DNA of 64,000 nt from Pantoea sp. CCBC3-3-1 (GCF_007981265.1 NZ_CP034363.1:1736001-1800000), one strand, 5' to 3'; shown: positions 48,716 to 58,884, counted from the first letter of the stretch. Numbers and translations: made by a program. Notes: generated by a model not told the origin, from the sequence alone.

Positions 48716-49084
48716 ATGATGCGGGCTATCGCAGGATTAACGTTTCTCGCTCTGCTGAGTGGTTGTACAAGCGATCGTACGACCATAGATACGTCGCAGG
48801 CACTGGTGATGGAGTCGTCGGTGTTATCGGCAGGCATCATTACCGATAAACCCACTCTGTCCGTGCACGAAGGGCAGCAACGCGCTTCAACGCTGCTGTA
48901 TAATCAGCAGGAGAAGCCGGTCACTGTGCATTACCGTTTTTACTGGTACGACGATAAAGGTCTGGAAATCCTGCCTTTTGAAGTTCCCCGTACGGTGACG
49001 GTCGCGGCACACGGCAGTATTGAAATATCATCGCAAACGGGTAATCTGACCGCCAGTAAAGTCAGGCTCTATCTGTATCTTTAG
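48716..49084 (+). CDS. ycfL: YcfL family lipoprotein (DUF1425)
   Basis: 122-residue predicted lipoprotein. The signal sequence ends in LLSGC, so Cys is near residue 18. The family core QALVMESSVLSAGI and VTVHYRFYWYDDKGLEILPFE is well conserved. Function is unknown, but it always lies before lpoB. The start is one of two adjacent ATGs (48716 or 48719); a GTG at 48686 overlapping hinT is less likely because it would put polar residues before the signal peptide. Confidence 0.88.
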   Translation: MMRAIAGLTFLALLSGCTSDRTTIDTSQALVMESSVLSAGIITDKPTLSVHEGQQRASTLLYNQQEKPVTVHYRFYWYDDKGLEILPFEVPRTVTVAAHGSIEISSQTGNLTASKVRLYLYL

Positions 49085-49093
49085 GAGATATGC

Positions 49094-49696
49094 GTGGAAA
49101 GGAAGATAACAAAACTCTCGGGCGTCATGTTACTGGCGCTGGTACTCAGCGGCTGTATTAGCCAGCAACAGCAGCAGAAACCCGCACCCGTAGAGCCGGT
49201 TCAGCCTGCACAGCCTGTGCCACCGCCGGTACAGCAGCCACAGCCGCTGCCGGGCGAAACGGTTCCGCAGCCGCCAAAAATGCAGTCAATTAACTGGGAT
49301 GCCAGCGTAACGCCGCTGGTGGCGCAAATGCTGAGAGCCGATGGCGTCACGCCAGGCAGCGTCCTGCTGGTGGATGGGGTGAAAAACAGCACCAACGGTA
49401 GCCTGCAAACGGCGAAGGCCACCGCAGCATTGCAGGATGCGCTAAAAAACAATACGCAGTTCAAGCTGGTTTCTACCGAACAGCTGGCAACGGCGAAGCA
49501 GACGCTGGGCCTCTCGGCGGAAGACAGCCTGGGTTCCCGTAGCAAAGCCATTGGCCTCGCACGCTACGTGGGCGCGCAGTATGTGCTGTACAGCAACGCT
49601 CAGGGCGACATCAAGTCACCTGCGCTGCAAATGCAGCTGATGCTGGTGCAGACCGGTGAGATCATCTGGTCGGGTAATGGCGTTGTACAACGTTGA
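49094..49696 (+). CDS. lpoB: Penicillin-binding protein activator LpoB
   Basis: 200-residue outer-membrane lipoprotein that stimulates PBP1b from outside the peptidoglycan layer. It has a lipobox LSGC (Cys about 21), a long Pro/Gln-rich disordered linker (about residues 28-60) that spans the periplasm, and a globular domain with MLRADGVTPGSVLLVDGVKN and IKSPALQMQLMLVQTGEIIWSG. The start is GTG with AGGAG six bases upstream. thiK overlaps its end. Confidence 0.95.
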   Translation: MERKITKLSGVMLLALVLSGCISQQQQQKPAPVEPVQPAQPVPPPVQQPQPLPGETVPQPPKMQSINWDASVTPLVAQMLRADGVTPGSVLLVDGVKNSTNGSLQTAKATAALQDALKNNTQFKLVSTEQLATAKQTLGLSAEDSLGSRSKAIGLARYVGAQYVLYSNAQGDIKSPALQMQLMLVQTGEIIWSGNGVVQR

Positions 49697-50519
49697 TCCG
49701 GCACTTAACAGGCTCATTGCAGTAAAATTTCCGGCGGCGCAATCCGCCGGTTCTTTTTTTCCACTGGCGGGACTTACCGGGTTGACGGCGAAAATTGAGC
49801 TGGGTGAAACCGCTCTGCTTGCCCGTCAGGAGCACAAAGCGCAGCCCATTCCGGGCGTTAACCGGCGTCGTGAATACCATATTTTGCGCCAGCTTGCGGC
49901 AAGCGGTCTCGCCCCGGCGGTGCAGGGCTATGCTAACGGATGGCTGTTGCTCAACTGGCAGCCGGGTGAGAACGTATCCGATCTGGCGCACCATCTGACG
50001 CCGCTCATCCAGTACGTAGCCAAATTGCACCAGCAGCCGCTTAGCGGCCATCGTTTATCGATACTGAAATTGCTGGAGCAGTACTGGTTAATCAGTCGCC
50101 CCGATCGCCGTCACTATGGCTGGCTGAAGCGGCTGCAACGGCTACAGCGGCAGGGAGAGCCAAAGCCGCTGCGTCTTGCGCTGCTGCATATGGATATTCA
50201 TCCGGGCAACCTGATCGTGTATCGGGATGAGCTGAAGCTGATCGACTGGGAGTACGCCAGCGATGGCGACGTGGCGCTGGAACTGGCGGCGATAGTGGCA
50301 GGAAATGAACTTTCAGAAAACCAGCAGTCCCGGCTGACGGAGCAGTATGCCAGTATGCAGCGACTGGATGTCACGGCTCTGCATCGGCAAATGCAGCGCT
50401 GGCAGCCCTGGTTACGGTTATTGATGGCCAGCTGGTATGAACTGCGCTGGCAACAAAGCGGCGAAGAGATGTTTTACACGCTGGCAGAAAAAGCCTGGCA
50501 GCGGGTGTTATCAGATTAA
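49677..50519 (+). CDS. thiK: Thiamine kinase
   Basis: 280-residue aminoglycoside-phosphotransferase-fold kinase that phosphorylates salvaged thiamine. The catalytic loop is LLHMDIHPGNLIV (about residues 168-180) and the metal-binding segment is LKLIDWEYASDGDVALELA. Divergence from E. coli is highest in the N-terminal lobe. I chose the ATG at 49677, which overlaps lpoB by 20 bases; other nearby starts are possible. Confidence 0.9.
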   Translation: MALYNVDPALNRLIAVKFPAAQSAGSFFPLAGLTGLTAKIELGETALLARQEHKAQPIPGVNRRREYHILRQLAASGLAPAVQGYANGWLLLNWQPGENVSDLAHHLTPLIQYVAKLHQQPLSGHRLSILKLLEQYWLISRPDRRHYGWLKRLQRLQRQGEPKPLRLALLHMDIHPGNLIVYRDELKLIDWEYASDGDVALELAAIVAGNELSENQQSRLTEQYASMQRLDVTALHRQMQRWQPWLRLLMASWYELRWQQSGEEMFYTLAEKAWQRVLSD

Positions 50520-50529
50520 GAGGTGAAGT

Positions 50530-51549
50530 GTGGGACCGGTAATGTTAGATGTGCTCGGCTACGAGCTGGATGCGGAAGAGCGGGAAATTTTACAGCATCC
50601 GCTGGTCGGCGGACTGATTTTATTCAGCCGTAATTATCACGATCCTGCGCAGCTGCAAGAGTTGATCAGGCAGATTCGGGCGGCTTCCCGCCACCGGCTG
50701 GTGATTGCGGTCGATCAGGAAGGCGGCCGCGTGCAGCGTTTCCGCGAAGGATTTACGCGCCTGCCTGCAATGCAGTCTTTTGCCGCGCTAAACAACGAAG
50801 CCGAAGCGGGCGCCCTGGCGCAGCAGGCAGGTTGGCTGATGGCCAGCGAAATGATCGCGATGGACATTGATATCAGCTTTGCGCCGGTGCTGGATATTGG
50901 TCACGGCAGCGCCGCCATCGGCGAGCGCAGCTTCCATGAAGATCCGGCGATCGCGTTACGAATGGCGCGACAGTTTATTAAAGGCATGCATGAAGCCGGA
51001 ATGAAAACCACCGGCAAGCACTTCCCGGGACATGGCGCGGTCAGTGCAGATTCGCATAAAGAGACGCCGCACGACGATCGCCCGGAAGCGGTTATCCGCC
51101 AGCATGATATGCAAATTTTCCGGCAGCTGATTGATGAACAACTGCTGGATGCCATTATGCCCGCGCACGTTATCTATACTCAGGTGGATCCACGGCCGGC
51201 GAGCGGTTCATCGCACTGGCTGAAAAAAGTGCTGCGCAACGAGCTGGGCTTTGATGGCGTCATCTTCTCCGACGATCTGTCGATGGAAGGCGCGGCGATA
51301 ATGGGCAGCTATGCCGAACGTGGCCAGGCTTCTCTGGATGCGGGCTGCGATATGATTTTGGTTTGCAATAACCGCCAGGGGGCAGTCAGCGTGCTGGATA
51401 ATCTGTCTCCGATCAATGCCGAACGCGTCAGCAAGCTCTACCATCGTGGAACCTTTACTCGTCAGCAGCTGCTGGCTTCTTCGCGCTGGAAAGAAACTCG
51501 TCAGCGGCTGGAAGCGTTGCAGGCGCGCTGGCAGGAGTCGACCCACTAA
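50530..51549 (+). CDS. nagZ: Beta-N-acetylhexosaminidase NagZ
   Basis: 339-residue cytoplasmic GH3 enzyme in muropeptide recycling; it removes GlcNAc from anhydro-muropeptides, generating AmpR signals. Motifs: [16 protein letters not shown] (about residues 60-76), the flexible catalytic loop [16 protein letters not shown] with its His/Asp dyad (about 162-177) and the nucleophile in [11 protein letters not shown] (about 247). The start is GTG with AGGTG eight bases upstream. ycfP follows. Confidence 0.97.
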   Translation: MGPVMLDVLGYELDAEEREILQHPLVGGLILFSRNYHDPAQLQELIRQIRAASRHRLVIAVDQEGGRVQRFREGFTRLPAMQSFAALNNEAEAGALAQQAGWLMASEMIAMDIDISFAPVLDIGHGSAAIGERSFHEDPAIALRMARQFIKGMHEAGMKTTGKHFPGHGAVSADSHKETPHDDRPEAVIRQHDMQIFRQLIDEQLLDAIMPAHVIYTQVDPRPASGSSHWLKKVLRNELGFDGVIFSDDLSMEGAAIMGSYAERGQASLDAGCDMILVCNNRQGAVSVLDNLSPINAERVSKLYHRGTFTRQQLLASSRWKETRQRLEALQARWQESTH

Positions 51550-51576
51550 CAGACTAAAAATCCCAGGAGAAGGGTG

Positions 51577-52119
51577 ATGATCATCTATCTGCATGGTTTT
51601 GATTCAACCAGTCCGGGCAATCACGAAAAAGTGTTACAGCTGCAGTTTATCGATAAGGATGTGCGGCTGCTCAGCTACAGCACGCTGCACCCCAAACATG
51701 ATATGCAGTTTCTGCTGAATGAGACGGATAAACTTCTGCGCAGCTGTGAAGATGAGCGTCCGTTGATCTGCGGCGTAGGGCTTGGCGGCTTTTGGGCTGA
51801 GCGCATCGGTTTTTTGAATGACATACGGCAGGTGATTTTCAATCCCAACCTCTGGCCGGAAGAGAATATGGTCGGAAAAATTAACCGACCGGAAGAGTAT
51901 ATTGATATTGCCACCAAATGCGTCAGCAACTTTCGCGAGAAAAATCGCGATCGTTGTCTGGCCATTTTATCGCGTAATGACGATGCGCTGGACAGTCAGC
52001 GTACGGCAGCCGCGTTACATCACTGCTATGAAATTATCTGGGATAACGAGCAGGGGCATAAATTTAAAAATATCTCGCCGCATCTGCAACGGATCAAGGC
52101 GTTTAAAACGCTGGGCTAA
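51577..52119 (+). CDS. ycfP: YcfP, alpha/beta-fold esterase-like protein (UPF0227)
   Basis: 180-residue protein, very close to E. coli YcfP. The fold is hydrolase-like ([15 protein letters not shown] opening, C-terminal [13 protein letters not shown]), but the usual nucleophile elbow reads GVGLGG with no serine, as in the family, so hydrolase activity is doubtful. ATG at 51577 is preferred to a GTG one codon earlier because GGAGAAGG sits just upstream. It is followed by a terminator. Confidence 0.93.
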   Translation: MIIYLHGFDSTSPGNHEKVLQLQFIDKDVRLLSYSTLHPKHDMQFLLNETDKLLRSCEDERPLICGVGLGGFWAERIGFLNDIRQVIFNPNLWPEENMVGKINRPEEYIDIATKCVSNFREKNRDRCLAILSRNDDALDSQRTAAALHHCYEIIWDNEQGHKFKNISPHLQRIKAFKTLG

Positions 52120-52137
52120 GCGTGCTGCATCGTAAGA

Positions 52138-52164
52138 AGCCTGCCATATCGGCAGGCTTTTTTG
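52138..52164 (+). terminator. Intrinsic terminator after ycfP
   Basis: AGCCTGCC, a five-base loop, GGCAGGCT, then TTTTT. Confidence 0.92.
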
Positions 52165-52505
52165 TTTCTTATTTATCATTGCCCAAAGCATGAGCTCGTT
52201 GACTCAACTCGCCAGGCAGAACGCCCTGTATTCCTGCCAATTCCTTTAAAGACCGATAAAAAATAGCGCATTCGGACGCCTGAAATTTAATAAACCTGAG
52301 CCGTGGCGATTAAATTATCCAGTGAAAACAGCGTGATATTCCGAAAGCTCTCAAAAAAATTGACCTGCATCAATTTTAACAGGACGGCCGATTTACCGCG
52401 TGGTATTCTGCCAGCAGATAGCGAATAAATCGCCAACCCTATGTTAATTAAGGATATTATTTTAACCTTTGATTAACGACTGGTTCACATTTTTAAGGGG
52501 GTCGT
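52165..52505 (+). promoter_or_regulatory. ndh upstream region
   Basis: 341 bp without a gene between the ycfP terminator and ndh, AT-rich towards ndh. It contains one clear FNR-type palindrome (listed separately) and must contain the ndh promoter. The remainder shows nothing I can assign. Confidence 0.6.
52360..52373 (+). promoter_or_regulatory. FNR site upstream of ndh
   Basis: TTGAC-CTGC-ATCAA matches 9 of 10 bases of the FNR consensus TTGAT-N4-ATCAA. It lies about 135 bp before the start codon. E. coli ndh is repressed by FNR from similar upstream sites, so anaerobic repression is predicted. Confidence 0.7.
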
Positions 52506-53810
52506 TTGACTACACCAATGAAAAAGATTGTTATCGTCGGCGGGGGGGCCGGAGGGCTGGAGCTGGCTACTCAGCTGGGTCACAAACTGGGCCGTAAGAA
52601 CAAAGCAGAAATTACGCTGGTGGATCGTAACCACAGCCATCTCTGGAAACCGCTGCTGCATGAAGTGGCAACCGGTTCACTGGATGAAGGCATCGATGCC
52701 CTGAGCTATCTGGCGCATGCCCGCAACCATCATTTCCATTTCCAGCTAGGCACGCTGACTGAAATCGACCGTGAAAACAAACGACTACAGCTGGCTGAAA
52801 TTCGCGATGCTCAGGGCGAACTGTTAGTCCCCGAGCGCGAGCTTGCCTATGACACGCTGGTCATGGCGCTGGGCAGCACTTCAAACGACTTCGGTACGCC
52901 GGGCGTTAAGGATCACTGCATTTTCCTTGATAACCCTCATCAGGCCCGTCGTTTTCATAACGAAATGCTCAATCTGTTCCTGAAGTTCTCCGCCAGCGAA
53001 GGCGTGCAGGAGCAGGTCAATATCGCCATCGTCGGTGGCGGGGCGACCGGTGTTGAGCTGTCGGCCGAGCTGCACAATGCGGTTAAACAGCTGCACAGCT
53101 ACGGTTATAAAGGGCTGGATAACAAAGCGCTGAACGTGACGCTGGTGGAAGCGGGCGAACGTATTCTGCCGGCTTTGCCACCGCGAATTTCGACCGCTGC
53201 TCATCAGGAACTGACCAAGCTGGGCGTGCGTGTTCTGACGCAAACCATGGTGACCAGTGCGGATGAAAACGGCTTAAATACCAAGTCAGGCGAATTTATT
53301 GCCGCCGATTTGATGGTCTGGGCTGCAGGCATCAAAGCGCCAGACTTTATGAAAGAGATCGGTGGGCTGGAAACAAACCGGATCAACCAGCTGGTTGTTG
53401 AACCTACCCTGCAAACAACGCGTGATGCCGATATCTACGCAATCGGCGACTGTGCATCCTGTGCGCTGCCGTCCGGTGGTTTTGTTCCGCCACGCGCGCA
53501 GTCTGCTCACCAGATGGCATCACAGGTGCTGGAAAACATTCTTGCGCAGATGAAGGGCCGCAAGCAGAAAGCCTATGTTTATAAAGATCATGGCTCGCTG
53601 GTGTCACTCTCACGCTTCAGCACGGTTGGTAGCCTGATGGGCAACCTGATGCGCGGTTCAATGATGGTAGAAGGACGGATTGCCCGCTTTGTCTACATCT
53701 CGTTGTACCGTATGCATCAGGTCGCGCTGCATGGTTATTTCAAAACCGGGCTGATGATGCTGGTTGGCAGTATTAACCGCGTTATCCGTCCGCGACTTAA
53801 GCTGCACTAA
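52506..53810 (+). CDS. ndh: Type II NADH:quinone oxidoreductase (NDH-2)
   Basis: 434-residue non-proton-pumping NADH dehydrogenase at the inner membrane. FAD-binding [14 protein letters not shown] (about residues 12-25), NADH-binding [13 protein letters not shown] (about 178-190), a FAD-contact segment DIYAIGDCA, and an amphipathic C-terminal membrane-association region ([19 protein letters not shown]). The start is TTG, as in E. coli ndh. It is followed by a stem-loop. Confidence 0.97.
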   Translation: MTTPMKKIVIVGGGAGGLELATQLGHKLGRKNKAEITLVDRNHSHLWKPLLHEVATGSLDEGIDALSYLAHARNHHFHFQLGTLTEIDRENKRLQLAEIRDAQGELLVPERELAYDTLVMALGSTSNDFGTPGVKDHCIFLDNPHQARRFHNEMLNLFLKFSASEGVQEQVNIAIVGGGATGVELSAELHNAVKQLHSYGYKGLDNKALNVTLVEAGERILPALPPRISTAAHQELTKLGVRVLTQTMVTSADENGLNTKSGEFIAADLMVWAAGIKAPDFMKEIGGLETNRINQLVVEPTLQTTRDADIYAIGDCASCALPSGGFVPPRAQSAHQMASQVLENILAQMKGRKQKAYVYKDHGSLVSLSRFSTVGSLMGNLMRGSMMVEGRIARFVYISLYRMHQVALHGYFKTGLMMLVGSINRVIRPRLKLH

Positions 53811-53848
53811 TCAAAATTAACCTGATTTAGTACCGAATATGCATAAAA

Positions 53849-53885
53849 AAAGGCTTATGGTGACGATATTGCCATAAGCCTTTCC
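53849..53885. terminator. Terminator after ndh
   Basis: A 12-bp stem AAAGGCTTATGG/CCATAAGCCTTT with an 11-nt loop. The T-run is short on the plus strand and an A-run precedes the stem, so it may act in both directions. Confidence 0.75.
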
Positions 53886-54097
53886 TGTGGTTGAACCCCC
53901 TTAAGAACTCTCTTAAAAGCTTTCCCTTATGACCGGGAAACGCGATTTCCTCCGCTATTCTTATTGTCAACAATGGTCCTGTTAAGCAAAATTTATCTTA
54001 ACTAACACGGCGCGTCGCGCACGCCGGGTAAGGCGCTTCTGTTCAGGGAAGAGGCAGCGGGCAAAAATGCGCGGTAACAATGTCAGGAGGAAGTCCT

Positions 54098-54637
54098 GTG
54101 AATAAATCAATGTTGGCGGGTATCGGGATTGGCGTAGCGGCGGCACTGGGTGTGGCTGCCGTAGCGAGCATGAATGTTTTTGATCGTAGCCCGCAGTTTG
54201 CGCAGGTTCTTTCAGCAACCCCGATAAAAGAAACAACAAAAAACCCTCGTCAGGAATGCCGCAACGTTACGCTGACTCACCGACGTGCGGTACAGGATGA
54301 CCATCGGATTGCGGGTTCCGTGCTGGGAGCTGTTGCAGGCGGCGTGCTGGGACATCAGTTCGGCGGTGGACGTGGACGTGATGTGGCAACCGTCGCGGGC
54401 GCACTGGCAGGTGGCTACGGCGGCAACCAGGTGCAGGGCGCTATGCAGGATCGGGACACTTACACCACGACCGAGCAGCGCTGCAAAACCGTCTACGATA
54501 AGCAGGAAAAGACCCTCGGCTACGATGTCACCTATAAAATCGGCAACGAGCAGGGCAAAATTCGCATGGACAGCGATCCCGGTACGCGCATACCGCTTAA
54601 CAGCGATGGTCAGCTGGTACTGAATAATCAGGCATAA
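54098..54637 (+). CDS. ycfJ: YcfJ family protein, glycine-zipper
   Basis: 179-residue envelope protein. An N-terminal hydrophobic helix (MLAGIGIGVAAALGVAAVAS) anchors or targets it. A glycine-zipper segment follows (GSVLGAVAGGVLGHQFGGGRG, GALAGGYGGNQVQGAM, about residues 76-125), then a conserved C-terminal region with CKTVYDKQEKTLGYDVTYK. Function is unknown, but stress association is proposed for the family. The start is GTG at 54098 with AGGAGG seven bases upstream. Confidence 0.93.
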   Translation: MNKSMLAGIGIGVAAALGVAAVASMNVFDRSPQFAQVLSATPIKETTKNPRQECRNVTLTHRRAVQDDHRIAGSVLGAVAGGVLGHQFGGGRGRDVATVAGALAGGYGGNQVQGAMQDRDTYTTTEQRCKTVYDKQEKTLGYDVTYKIGNEQGKIRMDSDPGTRIPLNSDGQLVLNNQA

Positions 54638-54655
54638 CTGACAGCAAACGGATAA

Positions 54656-54684
54656 GAAGCTTCATCATTGATGGAGCTTTTTTT
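54656..54684 (+). terminator. Terminator after ycfJ
   Basis: AAGCTTCAT, a short loop, ATGGAGCTT (one wobble pair), then TTTTT. Confidence 0.8.
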
Positions 54685-54849
54685 ATGCCTGTAATTTGGC
54701 TCAGGAGATCAGCACCAGCCAGTCAACCCTCCACGGGTAAGCCAAACGGCTAAAACCAGCCGTCCGCGCTTTACTGGTCACCGGCGCGTTATCCACTAAA
54801 CTCATTAAGTAAGCTGATAGATCACCTCCACCAAGGCAAGGAGATTGTC

Positions 54850-55278
54850 ATGTCCGAACAGAGTGAAATGACCAACGTATTTGCAAGTAAAATGCGTGAT
54901 GCAGACCTGAATTTTATCGCAAATATTGCCAGCAAATTTGGCGTGGGATTAGGCGTCACCTTATTTGTTAAAGGCGCGCTGGTGACGGGAAACACCATTT
55001 CCGGCAAGGAGTATTACGACAAAATCGTGGCGCTTTTTGGCGATGTCGAGGATGGCTCTACCGAACAGGCTGTCGCGAATTATTTTAAGCGCACCGGTGA
55101 AGAATATTATACGCCAACCGATGATGAATCATCCGTTCCTTTAAATTTCTTACATCTGCAAGACGTCTCTTTCAGGCTGGGTTCTGAGAAATTCTCGCAT
55201 CATAAGAATGGCTTGCTGAGGATTAAAATCGAAGAGATAGATGGCTTTATGTTAGGGATATCTTCAAACGACGAGTAG
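54850..55278 (+). CDS. GvpU-like protein (gas vesicle accessory family)
   Basis: 142-residue protein. By eye it aligns with Bacillus megaterium GvpU over most of its length: FIANIASKFGVGLGVTLFVKGALVTGNTIS (about residues 18-48), KEYYDKIV, LNFLHLQDV and the C-terminal IEEIDGFMLG. It has no signal peptide or membrane segment. GvpU modulates gas vesicle clustering in B. megaterium; no other gas vesicle gene is present here, so the function in this organism is open. AAGGAG lies eight bases before the ATG. It is a single gene between terminators, convergent with mfd. Recognition rests on remembered sequence, not a search. Confidence 0.7.
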   Translation: MSEQSEMTNVFASKMRDADLNFIANIASKFGVGLGVTLFVKGALVTGNTISGKEYYDKIVALFGDVEDGSTEQAVANYFKRTGEEYYTPTDDESSVPLNFLHLQDVSFRLGSEKFSHHKNGLLRIKIEEIDGFMLGISSNDE

Positions 55279-55320
55279 GGTCGTTAACCCTGAACGCCCT
55301 GGCAACATCAGATGAAAGAT

Positions 55321-55356
55321 CCGTTTCAGCCTGCCTGAATCAACAGGCTGAAACGG
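55321..55356. terminator. Bidirectional terminator between the GvpU-like gene and mfd
   Basis: A 13-bp perfect stem CCGTTTCAGCCTG/CAGGCTGAAACGG with a 10-nt loop sits between two convergent genes. Confidence 0.8.
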
Positions 55357-55366
55357 TAATCAATGG

Positions 55367-58300
55367 TCAGGCAGCATTTTCCAGGATTTGCCCCATAAAC
55401 TCTCGCACCCACTTCATGCGCAGCTTACGCTCACCGAGATCGCGGATAAACTTCAGCTTAGTCGGGCCGTCCAGCCGCCAGTTCTGCGGCTCTTTTTGCA
55501 GCAGACCGATTAGCCAGCCAGGATCGGCTTTGTTTTTCTCCGCAAACTCGATAAAGCCGCCTTTGTCGCTTGCTTCGACGCGGCGAATACCAATTTTTTG
55601 TGCCATCAGGCGCAGCGCGGCAATATCCAGCAGATTACGGGCCGGATCCGGCAACTGACCAAAGCGGTCAATCAGTTCGACCTTCAGATCGTCCAGCTCG
55701 CCTTCCTGCTGTGCGCTGGCGATACGTTTATAGAACGACAGGCGCGTATTGACGTCAGGAATAAATTCCTCCGGCAGCAGGGAAGGCATGCGCAGCTCAA
55801 TATCGGTCTGGTTATTGGTCAGATCTTCCAGCGACGGCTCACGGCCTTCTTTCAGCGCATCGACCGCGTTTTCCAGCAGTTCCATATAAAGCGAGAAGCC
55901 GATGCTTTCCATCTGGCCGTGCTGATCTTCGCCCAGCAGTTCCCCGGCACCACGAATTTCCAGATCGTGCGTGGCTAACGCAAAGCCAGCGCCTAAATCC
56001 TCCAGCGAAGCGATAGCCTCCAGACGCTTATGCGCGTCGGTGGTCATCGCTTTAGGATGCGGCGTCAGCAGCCACGCGTAGGCCTGATGGTGAGAACGAC
56101 CCACACGACCGCGCAGCTGATGCAGCTGCGCCAGCCCGAAGCGGTCTGCACGCTCAATAATAATGGTATTGGCGGTCGGGATATCGATACCGGTTTCGAT
56201 AATGGTGGTGCAAACCAGCACGTTGAAACGCTGATGATGGAAATCATTCATCACCCGTTCCAGATCGCGCTCGCGCATCTGGCCGTGGCCAATGGCTATG
56301 CGCGCTTCGGGAACGAGTTCGGCAAGCCGCTGTGCCGCTTTCTCGATGTTTTCCACATCATTGTACAGATAGTAAACCTGGCCACCGCGCAGCACCTCAC
56401 GCAAGATCGCTTCACGCACCGCCAGATTATCGTACTCCCGTACAAACGTTTTTACCGCTAAACGTCGGGCAGGGGGCGTGGCGATAATTGACAGATCGCG
56501 CATCCCGCTCATCGCCATGTTCAGCGTACGTGGAATCGGTGTCGCGGTTAGCGTCAGAATATCCACGTCAGCGCGCATCGCTTTAATACGCTCTTTATGC
56601 CGCACGCCAAAGCGATGCTCTTCGTCAACAATCAGCAGCCCCAGATCGCGCCATTTGATCTCGCTTTGCAGCAGCTTATGCGTGCCGATCAGGATATCGA
56701 TTTTGCCTTCACTCGCCTCGCTGAGGATCTGTGCCTGTTCTTTGGCACTGCGGAAACGCGACAGCATTTCTATACGCACCGGCCAGTTGGCGAAGCGATT
56801 GCGGAAGTTGTCATAGTGCTGCTGCGCCAGCAGGGTGGTCGGCACCAGTACCGCAACCTGCTTATGGTTTTCAACCGCCAGGAAGGCGGCCCGCATGGCG
56901 ACTTCGGTTTTACCAAAGCCAACGTCGCCGCAGACCAGACGATCCATCGCCAGCGGCTGACACATATCGCTCAGCACGGCATTGATTGCCTGTGCCTGAT
57001 CGGGGGTGGTTTCAAACGGGAAGCTGTCGCAAAACAGACGATACTGAGCCGGATCGTGCTTAAAGGCAAAGCCCGCTTTCGCCGCACGCTGCGCATAAAT
57101 ATCCAGCAGCTCAGCGGCCACGTCGCGGACTTTTTCCGCCGCTTTCTGGCGCGCGCGCGACCAGGCATCGCTGCCCAGCTTGTGCAGCGGCGCATTTTCA
57201 TCGGCGCCGCCCGCATAGCGGCTAATCAAATGCAGCGAAGAAACGGGCACGTAGAGTTTCGCGTCGCCCGCATAGGCCAGCATCAGATATTCAGCGGTAA
57301 TACCCCCGGTTTCCAGCGTGGTCAGGCCGATATATCGGCCAACGCCATGTTCAAGATGCACCACCGGCTGGCCAGGATGCAGTTCCGCCAGGTTGCGGAT
57401 CAGCACATCCGGATTGATGGTGCGGCGGCTGTCCTGACGACGACGGCTGACGCGTTCACCCAGCAAATCGCTTTCGCAAATCAGCGCGCGATGACGCAGG
57501 TTGTCGATAAAACCGTGTTCGCTGGCACCAATCAGCAGATAGTGACCGGGCCGATCTGCGTCCTGTAGCGCAGGAATCGCTTTAGGAATGATTTTGATAC
57601 GAGCAAGCAGCTCCTGTAAGGCTTCGCGTCGGCCTTCGCTTTCCACGGAGAAGACCACCGGGCCGCTGAAACTTTCCAGGAATTTGCGCAGCGCATCCAG
57701 CGGCGCTTTCGCCTGAGCCTGAACCGCAAGGTCCGGCAGATTCTGGTAGCTCAGGTTGGTGTTAGCCGCTTTGTCCGGTAGCGCATCGCTTTTCAGCTGG
57801 ATGCGTGGCCACTGCTTCAGCTCGCTGAACAGTTCATCGGTGCGCAGCCAGAGTTTTTCCGGCGGCAGTAACGGACGCATAGGATCGACGCGGCGATTCT
57901 CATAACGCGCGATCACATCCTGCCAGAAGCGGTCAGCACTGCTTTCCAGATCTCCCGTATTCACCAGCAGCGTATTCGCCGGTAAATAGCTGAACAGCGG
58001 CGGGAGCGACTGCTCAAAGAACAAAGGCTGCCAGTACTCAATCCCGGCGGGAAGCGTGCCTTTACTGACCTGCTGGTAGACATGTTCAGCTTCACGGCGC
58101 ACGTCAAAATGCTCCCGCCACTGGCTGCGGAACAGCTCGATGGCGGCTTTATCAGTGGGGAACTCGTGCGCAGGCAGCAGGTTGATGGCCGGCACTTCTT
58201 CCAGCGTGCGCTGGCTGTCTACGTCGAACAGGCGCAGGCTGTCGATCTCATCATCAAAGAAATCGATGCGGTAGGGCTGTTCGCTGCCCATCGGGTAGAG

Positions 58301-58810
58301 ATCCAACAGCGCGCCGCGCGTGGCGTACTCGCCGTGCTCCATCACCTGATCAACATGGCGATAGCCAGCCTGTTCCAGCTGGGCACGCAGCTTATCGCGC
58401 GACAGCTGCTGGCCTTTTTTCATTACCAGCGCATGACCATGCAGAAAGCTGTGCGGACAAACGCGCTGCATCAGCGTATTAACCGGCAGGATCAGCACGC
58501 CTTTTTCGAAACCAGGCAGGTTATAAAGCGTCGAAAGACGTGAAGAGATAATTTCCTGGTGAGGGGAAAAACTGTCAAAAGGCAGCGTTTCCCAGTCGGC
58601 CAGGCTGATAACCGGCTGGTCGGTGAACTGTTTGATCTCATCCTGCAAGCGCAGCGCGTTTTGCATATCCGGCGCGATTAGCATCACCGGGCCATCATGC
58701 CGCGCGAGGATTTCAGCACATTCCACCGCGCAGGCGGCACCGGTAAGTTCTCCCAGCTGACGCTGGTCGCCTGCTTTCAGAGGCAGGGTGTATCGGGCGT
58801 GTTCAGGCAT
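55367..58810 (-). CDS. mfd: Transcription-repair coupling factor Mfd
   Basis: 1147-residue DNA translocase that removes stalled RNA polymerase and recruits UvrA. Domain order: UvrB-homology module (about 1-330), RNA polymerase-interaction domain with HLEHGVGRYIGL (about 480-545), helicase domains with Walker A CGDVGFGKTEVAMRAAF (about 625) and DEEH box VDEEHRFGV (about 730), the translocation motif (TRG) region, and C-terminal autoinhibitory domain. Length matches E. coli (1148). The start at 58810 matches the family. Confidence 0.98.
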   Translation of the reverse strand: MPEHARYTLPLKAGDQRQLGELTGAACAVECAEILARHDGPVMLIAPDMQNALRLQDEIKQFTDQPVISLADWETLPFDSFSPHQEIISSRLSTLYNLPGFEKGVLILPVNTLMQRVCPHSFLHGHALVMKKGQQLSRDKLRAQLEQAGYRHVDQVMEHGEYATRGALLDLYPMGSEQPYRIDFFDDEIDSLRLFDVDSQRTLEEVPAINLLPAHEFPTDKAAIELFRSQWREHFDVRREAEHVYQQVSKGTLPAGIEYWQPLFFEQSLPPLFSYLPANTLLVNTGDLESSADRFWQDVIARYENRRVDPMRPLLPPEKLWLRTDELFSELKQWPRIQLKSDALPDKAANTNLSYQNLPDLAVQAQAKAPLDALRKFLESFSGPVVFSVESEGRREALQELLARIKIIPKAIPALQDADRPGHYLLIGASEHGFIDNLRHRALICESDLLGERVSRRRQDSRRTINPDVLIRNLAELHPGQPVVHLEHGVGRYIGLTTLETGGITAEYLMLAYAGDAKLYVPVSSLHLISRYAGGADENAPLHKLGSDAWSRARQKAAEKVRDVAAELLDIYAQRAAKAGFAFKHDPAQYRLFCDSFPFETTPDQAQAINAVLSDMCQPLAMDRLVCGDVGFGKTEVAMRAAFLAVENHKQVAVLVPTTLLAQQHYDNFRNRFANWPVRIEMLSRFRSAKEQAQILSEASEGKIDILIGTHKLLQSEIKWRDLGLLIVDEEHRFGVRHKERIKAMRADVDILTLTATPIPRTLNMAMSGMRDLSIIATPPARRLAVKTFVREYDNLAVREAILREVLRGGQVYYLYNDVENIEKAAQRLAELVPEARIAIGHGQMRERDLERVMNDFHHQRFNVLVCTTIIETGIDIPTANTIIIERADRFGLAQLHQLRGRVGRSHHQAYAWLLTPHPKAMTTDAHKRLEAIASLEDLGAGFALATHDLEIRGAGELLGEDQHGQMESIGFSLYMELLENAVDALKEGREPSLEDLTNNQTDIELRMPSLLPEEFIPDVNTRLSFYKRIASAQQEGELDDLKVELIDRFGQLPDPARNLLDIAALRLMAQKIGIRRVEASDKGGFIEFAEKNKADPGWLIGLLQKEPQNWRLDGPTKLKFIRDLGERKLRMKWVREFMGQILENAA

Positions 58811-58884
58811 AATCAGTCAGACGGTCTCTTCACATAAAAGGAGAGCGGAAACAACGTTTCCGTTTCGGCTAACCGAGTATACCT

